Assembly (NCBI RefSeq): GCF_029626025.1
Contig: NZ_JARUBF010000001.1
Location: forward strand, 6,356,001-6,420,000
DNA: 64,000 nt
Source of the DNA: Solwaraspora sp. WMMD406
GTDB taxonomy: Bacteria > Actinomycetota > Actinomycetes > Mycobacteriales > Micromonosporaceae
Direction of reading: 5' to 3'
The translations under genes and the position numbers were made by a program. Position 1 is the first letter of the stretch. Every line of letters starts with the position of its first letter. The notes beneath the pieces were generated by a model, which made no database searches, was not told where the DNA came from, and saw only the letters and a program-made list of their open reading frames with translations. Shown here piece after piece: positions 1 through 9,192 of the stretch.

Positions 1-670
1 CGAGCGCTCCGGCCGCCACCGCGACGATCACGTGCAGCACCAGCGGCAGCGGCAGCAGGAAACCGGCGAGGGCGGCCACGATGACGCCGATGATCGCCTG
101 TCCCTGGGCGCCGATGTTGAACAGGCCGCCCCGGAACGCCAGCGCCACCGACAGTCCGGTGAAGACCAGCGGGGTGGTGTAGGTCAGCGTCTCGGAGATC
201 GGCCGGAGCACCGCGGTCCACTCGGCCTCGCCGGCGGTCCACGCCCGTACCGTCTCGGGGTTGATCACCGAGCCCTTGAACAGGTTGGCGTACGCCTCGC
301 TGACCAGCGTCCAGCTGGCGCTGAACGCGTCACCGGGCCGGGCGAACAGGTAGGTGTAGGTGGCCAGCACGTCGGCGTCGGAGACGATCATCAGTACGCC
401 GCCGATGACGACCGCGAGGGCCAGGGCGAGCACGGTGACGGTGACCGTGTTGGCGGCCCAGAGGTGGTGCAGGAAACGCTGCCCGAGGGATTCGTCGGCG
501 TCGGACGCCGGTCCGCCGGTCGGCACCGTGGCCGGCTGGCCGGCTTCCGGTGTCGGGGTGTCCGGACTGGCGGCGTCGCTGGCGGCCGCGTCGTGCGCGG
601 CGGCGGCCGGTTCGACGCCGGCGGGCGGCTTGTCCGGCGAGCCCGCCGGCGAGCCGTTCTCGCTGGTCAT
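1..670 (-). CDS. ABC transporter permease of a BmpA-type nucleoside importer (partial)
   Basis: The start lies at 670 and the gene runs off the left edge, so only about 223 N-terminal residues are present. A long Ala/Gly/Pro-rich cytoplasmic leader (roughly 60 residues) precedes membrane helices. After the first helix come segments typical of the BmpA-linked permease family (NupP/YufP-like): an external loop, then [13 protein letters not shown] and [11 protein letters not shown], the conserved cytoplasmic coupling motif. Its ATG overlaps the stop of the upstream ATPase gene by four bases (ATGA), so the two are translationally coupled. With the ATPase and the lipoprotein upstream it should import nucleosides or purines; the substrate is inferred from the family. 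A second permease gene would be expected just outside the window. Confidence 0.85.
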   Translation of the reverse strand, partial: MTSENGSPAGSPDKPPAGVEPAAAAHDAAASDAASPDTPTPEAGQPATVPTGGPASDADESLGQRFLHHLWAANTVTVTVLALALAVVIGGVLMIVSDADVLATYTYLFARPGDAFSASWTLVSEAYANLFKGSVINPETVRAWTAGEAEWTAVLRPISETLTYTTPLVFTGLSVALAFRGGLFNIGAQGQAIIGVIVAALAGFLLPLPLVLHVIVAVAAGAL

Positions 671-2262
671 TGCGTCCCTTCTTGGTCTACCGCCGAGCCG
701 GGCTCCGACTCGGTCGGGCCGGGTTTCGACTCGGGCGCTGCGGGGTCCGATCCCGGCGCTGCGGTGACGCCGGCCATCAGCAGGCCGATCTGTTCCCGGG
801 GGGTGTCCGGCGACACGACGGCGATGATCCGACCGCGATACATCACCGCGACCCGGTCGGCCAGCCCGATCACCTCGTCGAGTTCGCTGGAGACGACCAG
901 GACGGCGGTGCCGGAGTCACGTTCGTGGACGATCCGGCTGTGGATGAACTCGATGGAGCCGACGTCGACGCCCCGGGTCGGCTGGGCGGCGATGAACAGC
1001 TTCAGTGGCCGGGACAGTTCCCGGGCCACGATCACCTTCTGCTGGTTGCCGCCGGACAGGGTGGCCACCGGGGCCTGCGCCGACGACGTGCGTACGTCGA
1101 ACTGGGCGATCCGTTCCTGCGCGGAGGCGGCGATGGCCGCCGGGCGCAGCACCAGCCCGGAGCCGTACGGCGGCTGGTCGTAGAGGTCGAGCACCAGGTT
1201 CTCGGCGACGCTGAACTCCTTGACCACCCCGTCGACGCTGCGGTCCTCCGGCACGTAGCCGACCCCGGCCCGCAGCACCCGTTTGGTGCTCCAGCCGTCG
1301 ATCCGCTCGCCGTTGAGGCTGACGTCGCCGGACAGCACCGGCCGCAGACCCATGATCGCCTCGACGAGTTCGGTCTGGCCGTTGCCCTGCACACCGGCGA
1401 TGCCGAGCACCTCACCGGCCCGTACGGTCAGGTCGACGCCGTCGACGACGCGCACGCCCCGGTCGTCGTCGACGACCAGCCCGGCGATGTCGAGCACCGG
1501 TTCCCCGGGCTGCGCCGGGGTCTTGTCCACGGTCAGGCTGACGTTGCGGCCGACCATCAGCGCGGCCAGTTCGTCGCGGCTGGCGGTCGGTTCGGCGGTG
1601 GCGACGGTACGGCCGCGCCGGATCACGGTGATCCGGTCGGCGATCGCCTTGACCTCGCCGAGTTTGTGGGTGATGAAGACGATCGACTTGCCGGCCGCCT
1701 TGAGCGAGCGCATGACGGCGAGTAGTTCCTCGGTCTCCTGCGGGGTGAGCACCGCGGTCGGCTCGTCGAGGATCAGCAGGTCGACGTCGCGGGTGAGGGC
1801 CTTGACGATCTCGACCCGCTGCTGGATGCCGACTGGCAGGTCCTCGATGACCGCGTCCGGGTCGACGGCCAGGCCGTACCGGTTGGAGACGTCGACCACC
1901 TCCGCGCGGGCCTTGCGCTGGTCGAGGAAGCCGAGCAGTCCGCCCCGGGTACGTTCGGCGCCGAGCATGACGTTCTCGGCGACGGTGAGCACCGGGACCA
2001 GCATGAAGTGCTGGTGCACCATGCCGATGCCGGCGGTGATGGCGTCCCGGGGGTTGCGGATCTTGATCGGGGTGCCGTCGACGAGGATCTCGCCCTCGTC
2101 CGGCTGCAGTAGGCCGTACAGGACGTTCATCAGGGTGGATTTTCCGGCACCGTTCTCGCCCAGCAGGGCGTGGATCTCGCCGGGTTCGACGGTCAGGTCG
2201 ATATGGTCGTTGGCGACCAGGTCGCCGAAGCGTTTCGTGATGCCGCGCAGTTCGAGTCTCAG
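667..2262 (-). CDS. ABC transporter ATP-binding protein, double-NBD, nucleoside/sugar type, probable CTG start
   Basis: This is a fused double ATPase of the NupO/YufO/RbsA type energising the BmpA importer. The first NBD has Walker [10 protein letters not shown], a Q-loop (MVHQHFMLV) and Walker [12 protein letters not shown]. The second has the usual weaker Walker A ([12 protein letters not shown]) and a full signature, LSGGNQQKV. The first in-frame ATG (2130) falls after Walker A, so it cannot be the true start. The frame stays open upstream without ATG, GTG or TTG, but AGGAGG at 2273-2268 is followed five bases later by CTG at 2262, just before the expected N-terminus ([12 protein letters not shown]). 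I therefore place the start at CTG, giving 531 residues. It overlaps the permease by four bases. The start codon is inference; the function is secure at family level. Confidence 0.85.
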   Translation of the reverse strand: MRLELRGITKRFGDLVANDHIDLTVEPGEIHALLGENGAGKSTLMNVLYGLLQPDEGEILVDGTPIKIRNPRDAITAGIGMVHQHFMLVPVLTVAENVMLGAERTRGGLLGFLDQRKARAEVVDVSNRYGLAVDPDAVIEDLPVGIQQRVEIVKALTRDVDLLILDEPTAVLTPQETEELLAVMRSLKAAGKSIVFITHKLGEVKAIADRITVIRRGRTVATAEPTASRDELAALMVGRNVSLTVDKTPAQPGEPVLDIAGLVVDDDRGVRVVDGVDLTVRAGEVLGIAGVQGNGQTELVEAIMGLRPVLSGDVSLNGERIDGWSTKRVLRAGVGYVPEDRSVDGVVKEFSVAENLVLDLYDQPPYGSGLVLRPAAIAASAQERIAQFDVRTSSAQAPVATLSGGNQQKVIVARELSRPLKLFIAAQPTRGVDVGSIEFIHSRIVHERDSGTAVLVVSSELDEVIGLADRVAVMYRGRIIAVVSPDTPREQIGLLMAGVTAAPGSDPAAPESKPGPTESEPGSAVDQEGTQ

Positions 2263-2326
2263 CGGAGCCTCCTGGGAGACCTCCGGGCCACCGGCGTGCG
2301 CCCGGACGGGTCGATGGCTGACGCCG

Positions 2327-2363
2327 CCCCTGTCACCCGGCGAGAAATCCCAGGTGACAGGGG
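2327..2363 (-). terminator. Intercistronic hairpin between bmpA-like gene and ATPase
   Basis: A perfect 11-bp inverted repeat (CCCCTGTCACC / GGTGACAGGGG) with a 15-nt loop lies between the lipoprotein stop and the ATPase start. Hairpins in this position in binding-protein ABC operons usually attenuate read-through or stabilise the upstream message, so the binding protein is made in excess. There is no U-tract, so partial termination or mRNA protection is more likely than full termination. Confidence 0.6.
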
Positions 2364-2406
2364 CGGGTTTCGCGTGCCGCGCCGGTGACCGGCGCGCCGG
2401 CGGTCG

Positions 2407-3486
2407 TTACTCCGGCTGCGCCGCGGAGGTGACCTCGATGGTGCCGGCGATGATGTCGGCCTTGAGCTGCTCGATCTCCGCCTTGAGGTCGCCGTTGACC
2501 CGGTCGTCGAACTCGTTGTACGGGGCCAGCGAGACGCCCTCGTTCTCCAGGTTGCCCAGGTAGCCCGGGTCGGAGCTGAGCTCCTCGCCGTTGGAGCCGG
2601 CCAACACGGCCTGCTTGACGGCGTCCGGGATGTTCTTGACCACGGTGGTCAGGAACACGTCGCAGTACTGCTCGGCGCTCTCGCAGCCGTCGACGTCGAC
2701 CCAGATCACGCTGTACGCGCCACCGGCGGCCTGCGCGGCGGCGGCGGTGCCGAGGCCGGCGCCACCGGCGACCGGCATGATCACGTCGGCGCCCTGGGCG
2801 ACCAGGCTGTCGCTGACCTTCTTGCCCTCGTCCTGCTTGACGAAGTCGTTGGTGAAGGAGCCGTTCTGGGCTGCCTTGTCCCAGCCGAGGACCTGCACGT
2901 CGGTGCCCTTGACCTCGTTGTAGTGGGCGACGCCGTCGACGTAGCCGTCCATGAAGATGGTCACCGGCGGGATCGGCAGACCGCCGTAGGTGCCGACGAT
3001 GCCGCTCTCGGAGAAGCCGGCCGCCAGGTAGCCGGCGAGGAACGCGGCCTGGGCGGTGTCGAACTGCATCGGGTACGCGTTCGTCGCCTCGATCTTGGCG
3101 TCGACGATGCCGAACTGCTGGTCCGGGTTGGCGGCGGCGACCGCCTGGGTCGCGTCGCCCATCAGACCGCCGACGGCCAGGATGAAGTTGCAGTCCTGGT
3201 TGACGTAGCCGGTCAGGTTCGGCTCGTAGTCGGCTTCGGCGCTGGAGGCGACGTAGTCGCCCTCGATCGCGTCGTTCTCGCTCTCCGCCGCCTCGATGCC
3301 CGCCCAGGCCGAGGCGTTGAAGGACCGGTCGTCGATGCCGCCGACGTCGGTCACCATGCACGCCTTGTACGCCTCGGTGGCCTCTCCACCAGTGCCTTCG
3401 TTATCGGGCGCCTCACCGCACGCGGCGAGCACGAGCCCGCCAGCCGCGACCACCGAGACGATCCGCATCCCACGCGTAGAGCGCAA
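2407..3486 (-). CDS. BmpA/PnrA-family nucleoside-binding lipoprotein
   Basis: This is the extracytoplasmic substrate-binding lipoprotein of the importer. It has an n-region (RSTRGMR), a hydrophobic segment and a lipobox LAAC followed by GEAPDNEG. Family features follow: VTDVGGIDDRSFNASAWAG near the N-terminus, which is the hallmark of BmpA/PnrA proteins, and a typical purine-nucleoside pocket fold. An ATG at 3516 is possible, but the ribosome site GGAAGGAGA lies inside that extension and points to TTG at 3486, which also gives a compact signal peptide (359 residues). The gene is the first of the operon, separated from the ATPase by a hairpin. Purine nucleosides are the likely ligand by family. 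Confidence 0.88.
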   Translation of the reverse strand: MRSTRGMRIVSVVAAGGLVLAACGEAPDNEGTGGEATEAYKACMVTDVGGIDDRSFNASAWAGIEAAESENDAIEGDYVASSAEADYEPNLTGYVNQDCNFILAVGGLMGDATQAVAAANPDQQFGIVDAKIEATNAYPMQFDTAQAAFLAGYLAAGFSESGIVGTYGGLPIPPVTIFMDGYVDGVAHYNEVKGTDVQVLGWDKAAQNGSFTNDFVKQDEGKKVSDSLVAQGADVIMPVAGGAGLGTAAAAQAAGGAYSVIWVDVDGCESAEQYCDVFLTTVVKNIPDAVKQAVLAGSNGEELSSDPGYLGNLENEGVSLAPYNEFDDRVNGDLKAEIEQLKADIIAGTIEVTSAAQPE

Positions 3487-3797
3487 GACGGTCTCCTTCC
3501 ATTTGCACACCGCCACTGTCGCGGCTTAGCGTTCCCCACCCGGCCGATCGGACCGGACGTACTTTGGACGGGAGCGTACGCGTCCTCCCGTCCCCCGGCA
3601 GACAATCGTGCACGACTGTTGAGCCGCCGTTACCCTCGTGTGACTGTCCCGTACGAAGGTCACCTCTGCTACGCCTGCCGGCCTCCAGCGCCGACCCTAA
3701 CCGGGGCCGCGCCGGGCCGTGTCGGGTCGCGTCCGGTTCACCCGGCAGTCACCCTGACCAGCGGCGACACCGCCGGTGAACCGTTCCAGACGGTGCG
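3487..3797. other. Intergenic region upstream of the nucleoside importer
   Basis: About 310 bases with no convincing gene. It must carry the promoter of the minus-strand importer operon and the 3' end of the neighbouring membrane-protein transcription unit. I could not pick out a clear -10/-35 pair or operator. Confidence 0.5.
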
Positions 3798-4139
3798 TCA
3801 ACGCCAGAAGACGGCCACGGCGGCGTTGACGAGGGTCAGCACGATGATTGCCAGGAAATGGCCCTTGTTGACCGATTCGCGCTTGCGGGAAAAGAACACC
3901 ATCGCCAGGATGGCGAGCGCGAGCACCAGTTTGGTAACGAGTTTCGCGGGAGCCGGTTCGTCGCCGTCGCGCAGCGGCGCGGACAGGCCGATGCCGGTGA
4001 CGACCTGGATGACCGCACCCCACAACATGGCCGAGTTGATCCGGATCCGGCCACTCTGCCATTGGACGACAGCGCCGCCGAGCAGCAACGCGAAACCGAT
4101 CAGGTGCGCATAGAGCAGTACGAGTCTGAGAGCTTCCAC
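3798..4139 (-). CDS. Small four-helix integral membrane protein
   Basis: The protein has 113 residues with four predicted membrane helices and a short basic stretch (FFSRKRESVNKGH) between helices three and four. The GTG at 4139 is chosen because it directly precedes the first helix (VEALRLVLLYAHLIGFALLL) and has GAGGATG upstream; longer in-frame extensions are Arg-rich and lack membrane character. It begins four bases after the PAP2 phosphatase stop, so the two are probably co-transcribed. I do not recognise a named family. A role in the membrane next to the phosphatase is only an inference from position. Confidence 0.7.
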   Translation of the reverse strand: MEALRLVLLYAHLIGFALLLGGAVVQWQSGRIRINSAMLWGAVIQVVTGIGLSAPLRDGDEPAPAKLVTKLVLALAILAMVFFSRKRESVNKGHFLAIIVLTLVNAAVAVFWR

Positions 4140-4143
4140 CCGG

Positions 4144-5448
4144 TCATCCTCGCCTACCCGACCGGTCCGGCCGGCGCAGGGGTTGCGCGGGCACGGCCGG
4201 CCGGTCGCCGCCCTCGACCTCAGCTCGCCGGCGTCGGTCGCCGGCTGACGTCGGTACCGCACCGGTGGTCATCGGCGACTCGTCGGTCGGGCGGATCGCC
4301 CACCAGCACGCCGCGACCCAGCACAGTCCGAGCAGCAGACTGCCGACCAGGTCCAACGGATGGTGCACACCCCAGTAGAGGCGGGACAGCGCCACCCCGG
4401 TCGGCGCGAGCACCGCGACCGCGACCGCCGTCCAGCGCGGCCAGCCCCGAGACCAGTGCCAGACCAGCAGGGCCAGCGCGAGGTAGAGCGACAATGGCGC
4501 GGCCACGTGCCCGGACGGGAAACCCGCCGTCGGCGGAACCTCCTCCCCCAGGTGCGGCACCTCGGGCCGGTCACGGCCGACGACGCCGGAGGAGACGAGG
4601 AACAAGGTGATCTCGCCGGCCATCACGGCGACGAGGAACACCACCGGCCGCAGTCGGCGGCGTACCGCGACGACGACCACACCGACACCGAGCGCGCCGG
4701 CCATCGACCAGTTCGTGTCGCCGAACCGGTTGCCGGCCGCCACGATCGGATCGAGCGCGCTGTCGCGTCGTGCGACGAACCACTCCACCGCCGCCTGGTC
4801 GGCGGCGAGCAGCGCCGAGCCGGTCAGCGGGCCGGTGACGAGCAGACCGACGCCGATCAGCAGGCCGAGGATCAGCGCCCAGGCCGCCAGCAGGTAGGCG
4901 GCGGTCCGCCACGGCCGGGGCAGGACGGTCCGCTCGTCCGGCGCGGCCCGCAGCCCATGATCGACCTGGGATCGATCCGGTCCGCCGACCGCTGCGCGCC
5001 ACAGGTCGTCGCCGGTCAGCCAGCGGTAGCCGGCGACCGTCGTCGCCAACCAGACCAGGCCGAGCAGCCAACCGGCGCCGATCGCGCCGAGCAGCGGGCC
5101 ACCGAGCAGGACACGGAGCACGTCGAGCACGACGACCAGCAATGCCGCCGCACCGGCCGTCGGGATGCGCCACCGAGGTGCCACCGCCGGGAGAAACACC
5201 AGCAGCAGTACGCCGTACGCGACGACCGAGGCGACCGCCTGACCGCTGGGCAAGCCCAGGTCGAGCCAGCGGTAGGCCACCGCCCCGCCGGCGGTGACCA
5301 CGACGTAGCCGGCGAGCCGGGGCCGGCGGCGGATCAGCAGGTACACCGTTGCCAGCAGCAGTACCCGTACCAGCATGGTGTGGCCGCCGAAGTCGGTGAC
5401 CCCTCGGGCGACCTCGACCCCGACGGATCCTTCGGCAGCAAGCGGCAT
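4144..5448 (-). CDS. PAP2-superfamily phosphatase, with a degenerate second PAP2-like half
   Basis: This multispanning membrane protein has 434 residues. The C-terminal half carries the PAP2 acid-phosphatase signature: GRDRPEVP, then FPSGHVAAPLSLYLAL, then LSRLYWGVHHPLDLVG (PSGH and SRxxxxxHxxxD). Such enzymes dephosphorylate undecaprenyl or other lipid (di)phosphates at the outer face of the membrane. The N-terminal half looks like a degenerate copy of the same domain: GLPSGQAVASVVAYG has Gln in place of the catalytic His, and RVLLGGPLLGAIGAGWLLG stands where the SRxxxxxH motif would be. It is followed four bases later by a small membrane protein. The exact substrate cannot be read from sequence. 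Confidence 0.82.
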   Translation of the reverse strand: MPLAAEGSVGVEVARGVTDFGGHTMLVRVLLLATVYLLIRRRPRLAGYVVVTAGGAVAYRWLDLGLPSGQAVASVVAYGVLLLVFLPAVAPRWRIPTAGAAALLVVVLDVLRVLLGGPLLGAIGAGWLLGLVWLATTVAGYRWLTGDDLWRAAVGGPDRSQVDHGLRAAPDERTVLPRPWRTAAYLLAAWALILGLLIGVGLLVTGPLTGSALLAADQAAVEWFVARRDSALDPIVAAGNRFGDTNWSMAGALGVGVVVVAVRRRLRPVVFLVAVMAGEITLFLVSSGVVGRDRPEVPHLGEEVPPTAGFPSGHVAAPLSLYLALALLVWHWSRGWPRWTAVAVAVLAPTGVALSRLYWGVHHPLDLVGSLLLGLCWVAACWWAIRPTDESPMTTGAVPTSAGDRRRRAEVEGGDRPAVPAQPLRRPDRSGRRG

Positions 5449-5504
5449 GACCGGCTGTGCTACCCGCCCGGACGGTCACCTCAAACGGGTCACGTCAGCG
5501 ACGA

Positions 5505-5576
5505 CCGACGATCACCAGGTCGCGGCGGCCGACGATCACCAGGTCGCGGCGGCCGACGATCACCAGGTCGCGGTGC
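5505..5576 (-). repeat. Three tandem 24-bp units at the 3' end of the phospholipase D gene
   Basis: Three consecutive 24-bp units (core GACGATCACCAGGTCGCGG) occupy this stretch. The third overlaps the last codons of the phospholipase-like gene, whose TGA lies at 5562-5560. Because 24 is a multiple of three, each downstream unit repeats the same terminal reading, Ala-Thr-Trp-stop. The duplication therefore repeats the stop codon as well as the last codons. Confidence 0.9.
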
Positions 5577-7161
5577 GGCGCATCCGGCGCGGTCGGCCGT
5601 CCGGGTCGTAGAACAGATGGTACGGCGGGGTCGCCCAGGCGCGGGTGAACGTGGACAGTTTCGCCGGATCGTGCCGGCGCAGCCGGCCGGGTGGACGCGG
5701 GCCGCGCCGACCGTGGGCGTACCAGGCGTCGAGGGCGTCGGCGCTGGCACCGGCCGCCCGGACGGCGTCGGTCGGGTCGAGCAGATCGTGATCCTGGCTG
5801 CCGTCCGCTGCCCGGTCCAGGTGCTCGCGCATCAGGGTGAGCCGCAGGTCGCGGGCGAAGACCCGGGCCTGGTCACCCAGTCCGGCCGGGTCACGTGGTG
5901 CTCGCGGATCGGGCGTGTCGTCGAGCACGGCGCAGGACAGCTCGCTGTCGTTGGTCCAGGACCGACGGTTGAAGTTGTCGCTGCCGACACAGGCCCACAC
6001 GTCGTCGACCACGCACGCCTTGGCGTGCACGTAGACCGGGGTGCCGGCGTGGTTCTCCACGTCGAAGACGTGCACCCGGTCGGGGTCGGCCCGGCGACAG
6101 ACGTCGATGGCGTACTCGCGACCCACCACGTTCGGTGGCAGGGCCAGCCGGCCGTCCACGTCCGGGTGGCGGGGCACGACCACCATCAGATGCAGGTCGG
6201 GACTGTCCCGCAGGGCGTCGGCGAACAGCTGGGCCACCTGCGCGGACCACATGTACTGGTCCTCCAGGTAGATCAACCGTCTGCCGCGCCGGATCGCCTT
6301 GGCGTAGCCCCGGGCGATCGTCCGTTCGCCATCCGGCGCGAACGGGTACGGGTGTGGGGTGGCCGGGTAGGTGCGCAGCACCTGCACGCGATGCGGACCG
6401 CACGGCGGTGGCGGCGCGGTCGCCGACGGCGGTGGCAGCGGTCGGCCGGTGCTCGGGCGGCCGGCGAGCCGGTCACGGAGCATCGCGACCGGGTTCCCCC
6501 GCCGCAGTACGGTCGGGTCGTCCCAGCGTTCCCGGAAGGTCAGGTCGAGCGCGGCGACGACCGGGCCACGCAGTTCGAGCTGGATGTCGTGCCAGGGCGG
6601 TCGGTCGCCGTACCGGGGTGACATGCTCACCGGCTGCGGATCGCCGTGGTGGTCGGCGTCGTCCCGGCGGCTGTGGCACAGGTCGATCCCGCCGGCGAAC
6701 GCGACGTCCCGTTCGGGTCGGCCGGGGTGGCGGGCCACCACCAGCTTCTGGTGATGCGATCCGAACCGGCGTACCCGCTGGTCGAGCAGCACCTGCCCGC
6801 CGTCGTCGTTGATCTCGTCGGCGAGGTTGCGGTTCTGCTCGGCGCTGTAGATCAGCCGGTCGAGGTGCGAGCGCCAGACCAGGCCGCAGACCAGCACACC
6901 GCGTTCGGCGGCGGTGGACAGCAGTTCGGCCACGGTCGGCCCGGCCGGGCGCAGCCGCTGGTCGGGGTCGCCCCGCCAGTCGGTGAAGAAGAGCTGGTCG
7001 CCGTCGCGCATCGCGTCGACCACCTCGACCAGCCGGTCGAAGTACGCCGCCCCGTGCACGTGTACGCGCACCTGGTTGCCGTCGCACCAGGCCGGCAGCG
7101 CGGAGGCGGGATTGTCGCGTTGCTCCCCGGTCAGAAACCAGTCGTCGATCGACACCCGCAC
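5560..7161 (-). CDS. Phospholipase D-like protein (two HKD motifs)
   Basis: The protein has 533 residues. The first HKD-type site is GSHHQKLVVARH (His136-His137-Gln-Lys139) followed by DVAFAGGIDLCHSRRDD. The second is VHAKACVVDD (His379-x-Lys381-x4-Asp386) followed by GSDNFNRRSW. Both halves of a PLD active site are thus present. The first motif lacks the classical Asp four residues after Lys, which is common in this actinobacterial subfamily. No signal peptide is visible. Such proteins hydrolyse or transfer phosphodiesters in phospholipids; cardiolipin-synthase-like activity is possible. It is preceded by an open upstream region and followed by a tandem repeat that duplicates its stop. Confidence 0.85.
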   Translation of the reverse strand: MRVSIDDWFLTGEQRDNPASALPAWCDGNQVRVHVHGAAYFDRLVEVVDAMRDGDQLFFTDWRGDPDQRLRPAGPTVAELLSTAAERGVLVCGLVWRSHLDRLIYSAEQNRNLADEINDDGGQVLLDQRVRRFGSHHQKLVVARHPGRPERDVAFAGGIDLCHSRRDDADHHGDPQPVSMSPRYGDRPPWHDIQLELRGPVVAALDLTFRERWDDPTVLRRGNPVAMLRDRLAGRPSTGRPLPPPSATAPPPPCGPHRVQVLRTYPATPHPYPFAPDGERTIARGYAKAIRRGRRLIYLEDQYMWSAQVAQLFADALRDSPDLHLMVVVPRHPDVDGRLALPPNVVGREYAIDVCRRADPDRVHVFDVENHAGTPVYVHAKACVVDDVWACVGSDNFNRRSWTNDSELSCAVLDDTPDPRAPRDPAGLGDQARVFARDLRLTLMREHLDRAADGSQDHDLLDPTDAVRAAGASADALDAWYAHGRRGPRPPGRLRRHDPAKLSTFTRAWATPPYHLFYDPDGRPRRMRRTATW

Positions 7162-7315
7162 CTCCTCGCCGGTTCCTCCGGCGCTCCCGGCCGGTCGGGT
7201 TTGGGGCTACCCCGCGACGTGGCCGGCGACACCTACCCCGACGATCCGGGTCCGTTCGCGGACCGGACGTCCGTCCTCAGCGTGCTCACAGCGCACCTGC
7301 AGCATCATCGCCCGC

Positions 7316-8332
7316 ATGCGAGCGGTGATCTTCGACGCGTACGGCCCGCCCGAGGTGCTCACCCAGGTCGACCTGCCGACGCCGGTGCCCTGCGGTGACC
7401 AGGTGCTGGTCCGGGTGCACGCCACCACGGTGACGTCGGCCGAGTGCGGGATGCGCCGGGGCGAACCCCGGTGGGGTCGGGCGATCATCGGTCTGCGGCG
7501 CCCCCGCAAGGGAATCCGGGTGCTCGGGCTGGAATTCGCCGGCGAGATCACCGCGACCGGTCCGGCGGCCAGCCGGTTCCAGGTCGGCGACCGGGTCTTC
7601 GGCTTCACCGGCTTCGGCGTCGGGGCGAACGCCGAATTCAAGTGCCTGTCGGAGCGGGCGTCCATGACGACCGTGCCGAAGAACGTGACGTACGCGCAGG
7701 CCGCCGCGTCCGTCGACGGCTTCACCACCGCCTGGCATTTCCTGCACGACCTGGCCGACCTCCAGGCAGGTCAGAAGGTGCTGGTCGTCGGTGCCTCCGG
7801 CAGCATCGGCACGTACGCCGTCCAACTCGCCCGGCAACTCGGCGCCGAGGTGCACGGCGTGTGCAGCGGCCGCAACGCCGAGCTGGTCGGCTCCCTCGGC
7901 GCGCACCGGGTGTTCGACTACACCGCCGAGGACTTCACCACCAGCGGCGAGCACTACGACGTCGTCTTCGACACGGTCGGGCGCAGCTCGTTCGCCCGGT
8001 GCCGGCCGGTGCTGACCCGGCGGGGCTGCTACCTGCCGACGACCGGGTTGGTGGTGAACAACCTGCTGGCGGCCGGCACGGCAGTCACCGGCGGCCGGCG
8101 GGTCCGGACCGGGATGTCGGTACGCAAGCACAGCGCCCTGGCCGCGCTGCGGGATCTGCTCGGCGACGGCCGGCTCCGGGTCGTCATCGACCGCAGCTAC
8201 CCGTTGGCCGAGATCGTCGAGGCCCACCGGTACGTCGACAGCGGGCACAAGGTCGGCAACGTCGTGATCACCGTCGTGAACGGCGACGGCCCGGCGGCCG
8301 TTCCCAGGCATTCGCCGCCCGCAGCAGGGTGA
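7316..8332 (+). CDS. NAD(P)-dependent alcohol dehydrogenase / quinone oxidoreductase (MDR family)
   Basis: This medium-chain dehydrogenase/reductase has 338 residues. The N-terminal GroES-like part contains GLEFAGEITATG and GDRVFGFTG; the Rossmann part has VLVVGASGSIGTYAVQLARQLGAEVHGV, the nucleotide-binding loop. The zinc-binding Cys/His residues of true alcohol dehydrogenases are not evident, so it belongs with zinc-independent quinone-oxidoreductase-like enzymes that reduce enones or quinones with NADPH. The start ATG at 7316 begins the canonical MRAVIFDAYGPPEVL; longer extensions are non-homologous. It stands alone, divergent from the phospholipase-like gene. Confidence 0.85.
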   Translation: MRAVIFDAYGPPEVLTQVDLPTPVPCGDQVLVRVHATTVTSAECGMRRGEPRWGRAIIGLRRPRKGIRVLGLEFAGEITATGPAASRFQVGDRVFGFTGFGVGANAEFKCLSERASMTTVPKNVTYAQAAASVDGFTTAWHFLHDLADLQAGQKVLVVGASGSIGTYAVQLARQLGAEVHGVCSGRNAELVGSLGAHRVFDYTAEDFTTSGEHYDVVFDTVGRSSFARCRPVLTRRGCYLPTTGLVVNNLLAAGTAVTGGRRVRTGMSVRKHSALAALRDLLGDGRLRVVIDRSYPLAEIVEAHRYVDSGHKVGNVVITVVNGDGPAAVPRHSPPAAG

Positions 8333-8428
8333 GCGCCGACTCGTCCGATCCGCAGGTGTATCAGCTGGTCGCAGCCCTGGTCACCAGCACTGACCATTCG
8401 GCGTCCGACTCCCCACGACATGATCGCG

Positions 8429-8662
8429 TCAGCAGCCCGAGCAGGTCCACAGTAGCGTCGGCTTCGGCGGAGTGCCCGCACCCTCGTCGGTGCGGCGACC
8501 TCGCTCGCCGCAGAAGACACTCCACCGGTCACCGCCGTCGACTCGGTAGAAGGCGAAGGTGCCGAGGCGGCCGAGTCGACCCCTGCTGCGGCCGTTCTCC
8601 GTGACGCCGGTCAGGCCGGCCTCGGCCAGCGCGGCCAGGACCCGCTCGGGCCGGCTGGTCAC
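8429..8662 (-). CDS. Small hypothetical protein
   Basis: A 77-codon frame opens with GTG overlapping the stop of the sigma-factor remnant (GTGA), which is a typical coupled arrangement. The product begins TSRPERVLAALAEAGLTG, looks soluble and ends with two Cys residues (WTCSGC). I do not recognise it. It may be the surviving downstream gene of an old sigma-factor operon, or a fragment. Confidence 0.35.
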   Translation of the reverse strand: MTSRPERVLAALAEAGLTGVTENGRSRGRLGRLGTFAFYRVDGGDRWSVFCGERGRRTDEGAGTPPKPTLLWTCSGC

Positions 8663-8898
8663 CAGTCGGGGGGTCGTCGTGCAGCCGAGCAGAGGGTGAC
8701 CACCTCGCGATCCGGCCGGCGCAGCGACGCGAGCGCGGTCAGCACCTGAGCGAGCCGGCGGACGCGAACGCGGCGACCGCCGACCGGTAGCGCCGGTTGC
8801 CCCGCCGTGGTTGTAACCGTCTTGGCGTACCGGTCGAACAGCTCGCCGAAGGCGGCGGCGTCACCGGCCCGCGCCCGGGTGCGTAGGTCCGTCGTCAT
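8659..8898 (-). pseudogene. Remnant of an ECF-type sigma factor gene
   Basis: The frame from ATG at 8898 begins like region 2 of an actinobacterial ECF sigma factor (TTDLRTRARAGDAAAFGELF, then DRYAKTV). After an altered middle it resumes with a region-4-like start (LAQVLTALASLRRPDREVVTL). The middle and the helix-turn-helix end are missing, so it cannot encode a working sigma factor. It is read in frame from the preceding acetyltransferase remnant, which shows how far the region has decayed. Confidence 0.65.
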
Positions 8899-8944
8899 GC
8901 TTCTTGTCTGTCTGCCACCGCCACCCGGGTTCCCACCTGATCGG

Positions 8945-9185
8945 TCACCGCAGCCGCAGTTCATGCCTTCGTGGCTGGCGACGAAGCCAAGCCGCCGGTA
9001 GAAGCGGTGCGCGTCGGCCCGCGTCTTGTCGGTGGTGAGTTGGACCAGTGCGCAGCCCCGCTCGCGCGCCCGGTCGATCACCCACGTCATCAGAGTCCCG
9101 CCGAGGCCCTCGCCACGGCGGTCGGAGATGTAGGTGACCTGCAGGCACGCGACGACGGCTCCGTCGTCGGCGTCGGCCGGCCAGC
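8945..9185 (-). pseudogene. Remnant of a GNAT-family acetyltransferase
   Basis: The C-terminal acetyl-CoA-binding half is recognisable: [20 protein letters not shown], then [18 protein letters not shown] and VASHEGM. The N-terminal half is absent, and the loop before the GxGxG-like motif appears shortened. After HEGM a one-base loss shifts the frame away from the expected KLRLR-stop (TGA at 8945), so the frame runs on into the sigma-factor remnant. Truncation plus frameshift indicate a pseudogene. Confidence 0.65.
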
Positions 9186-9192
9186 AGGGTGT

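Noticed and set aside
5505-5576. Possible CRISPR-like repeats
   Set aside because: The three 24-bp units are directly adjacent with no spacers and overlap a gene end, so this is a tandem duplication.
4360-6621. A 753-codon plus-strand open frame opposite the PAP2 and phospholipase genes
   Set aside because: It is antisense to two genes with clear catalytic motifs and its product is Arg/Gln/Asp/His-rich without domains. Long mirror frames are expected at this GC content.
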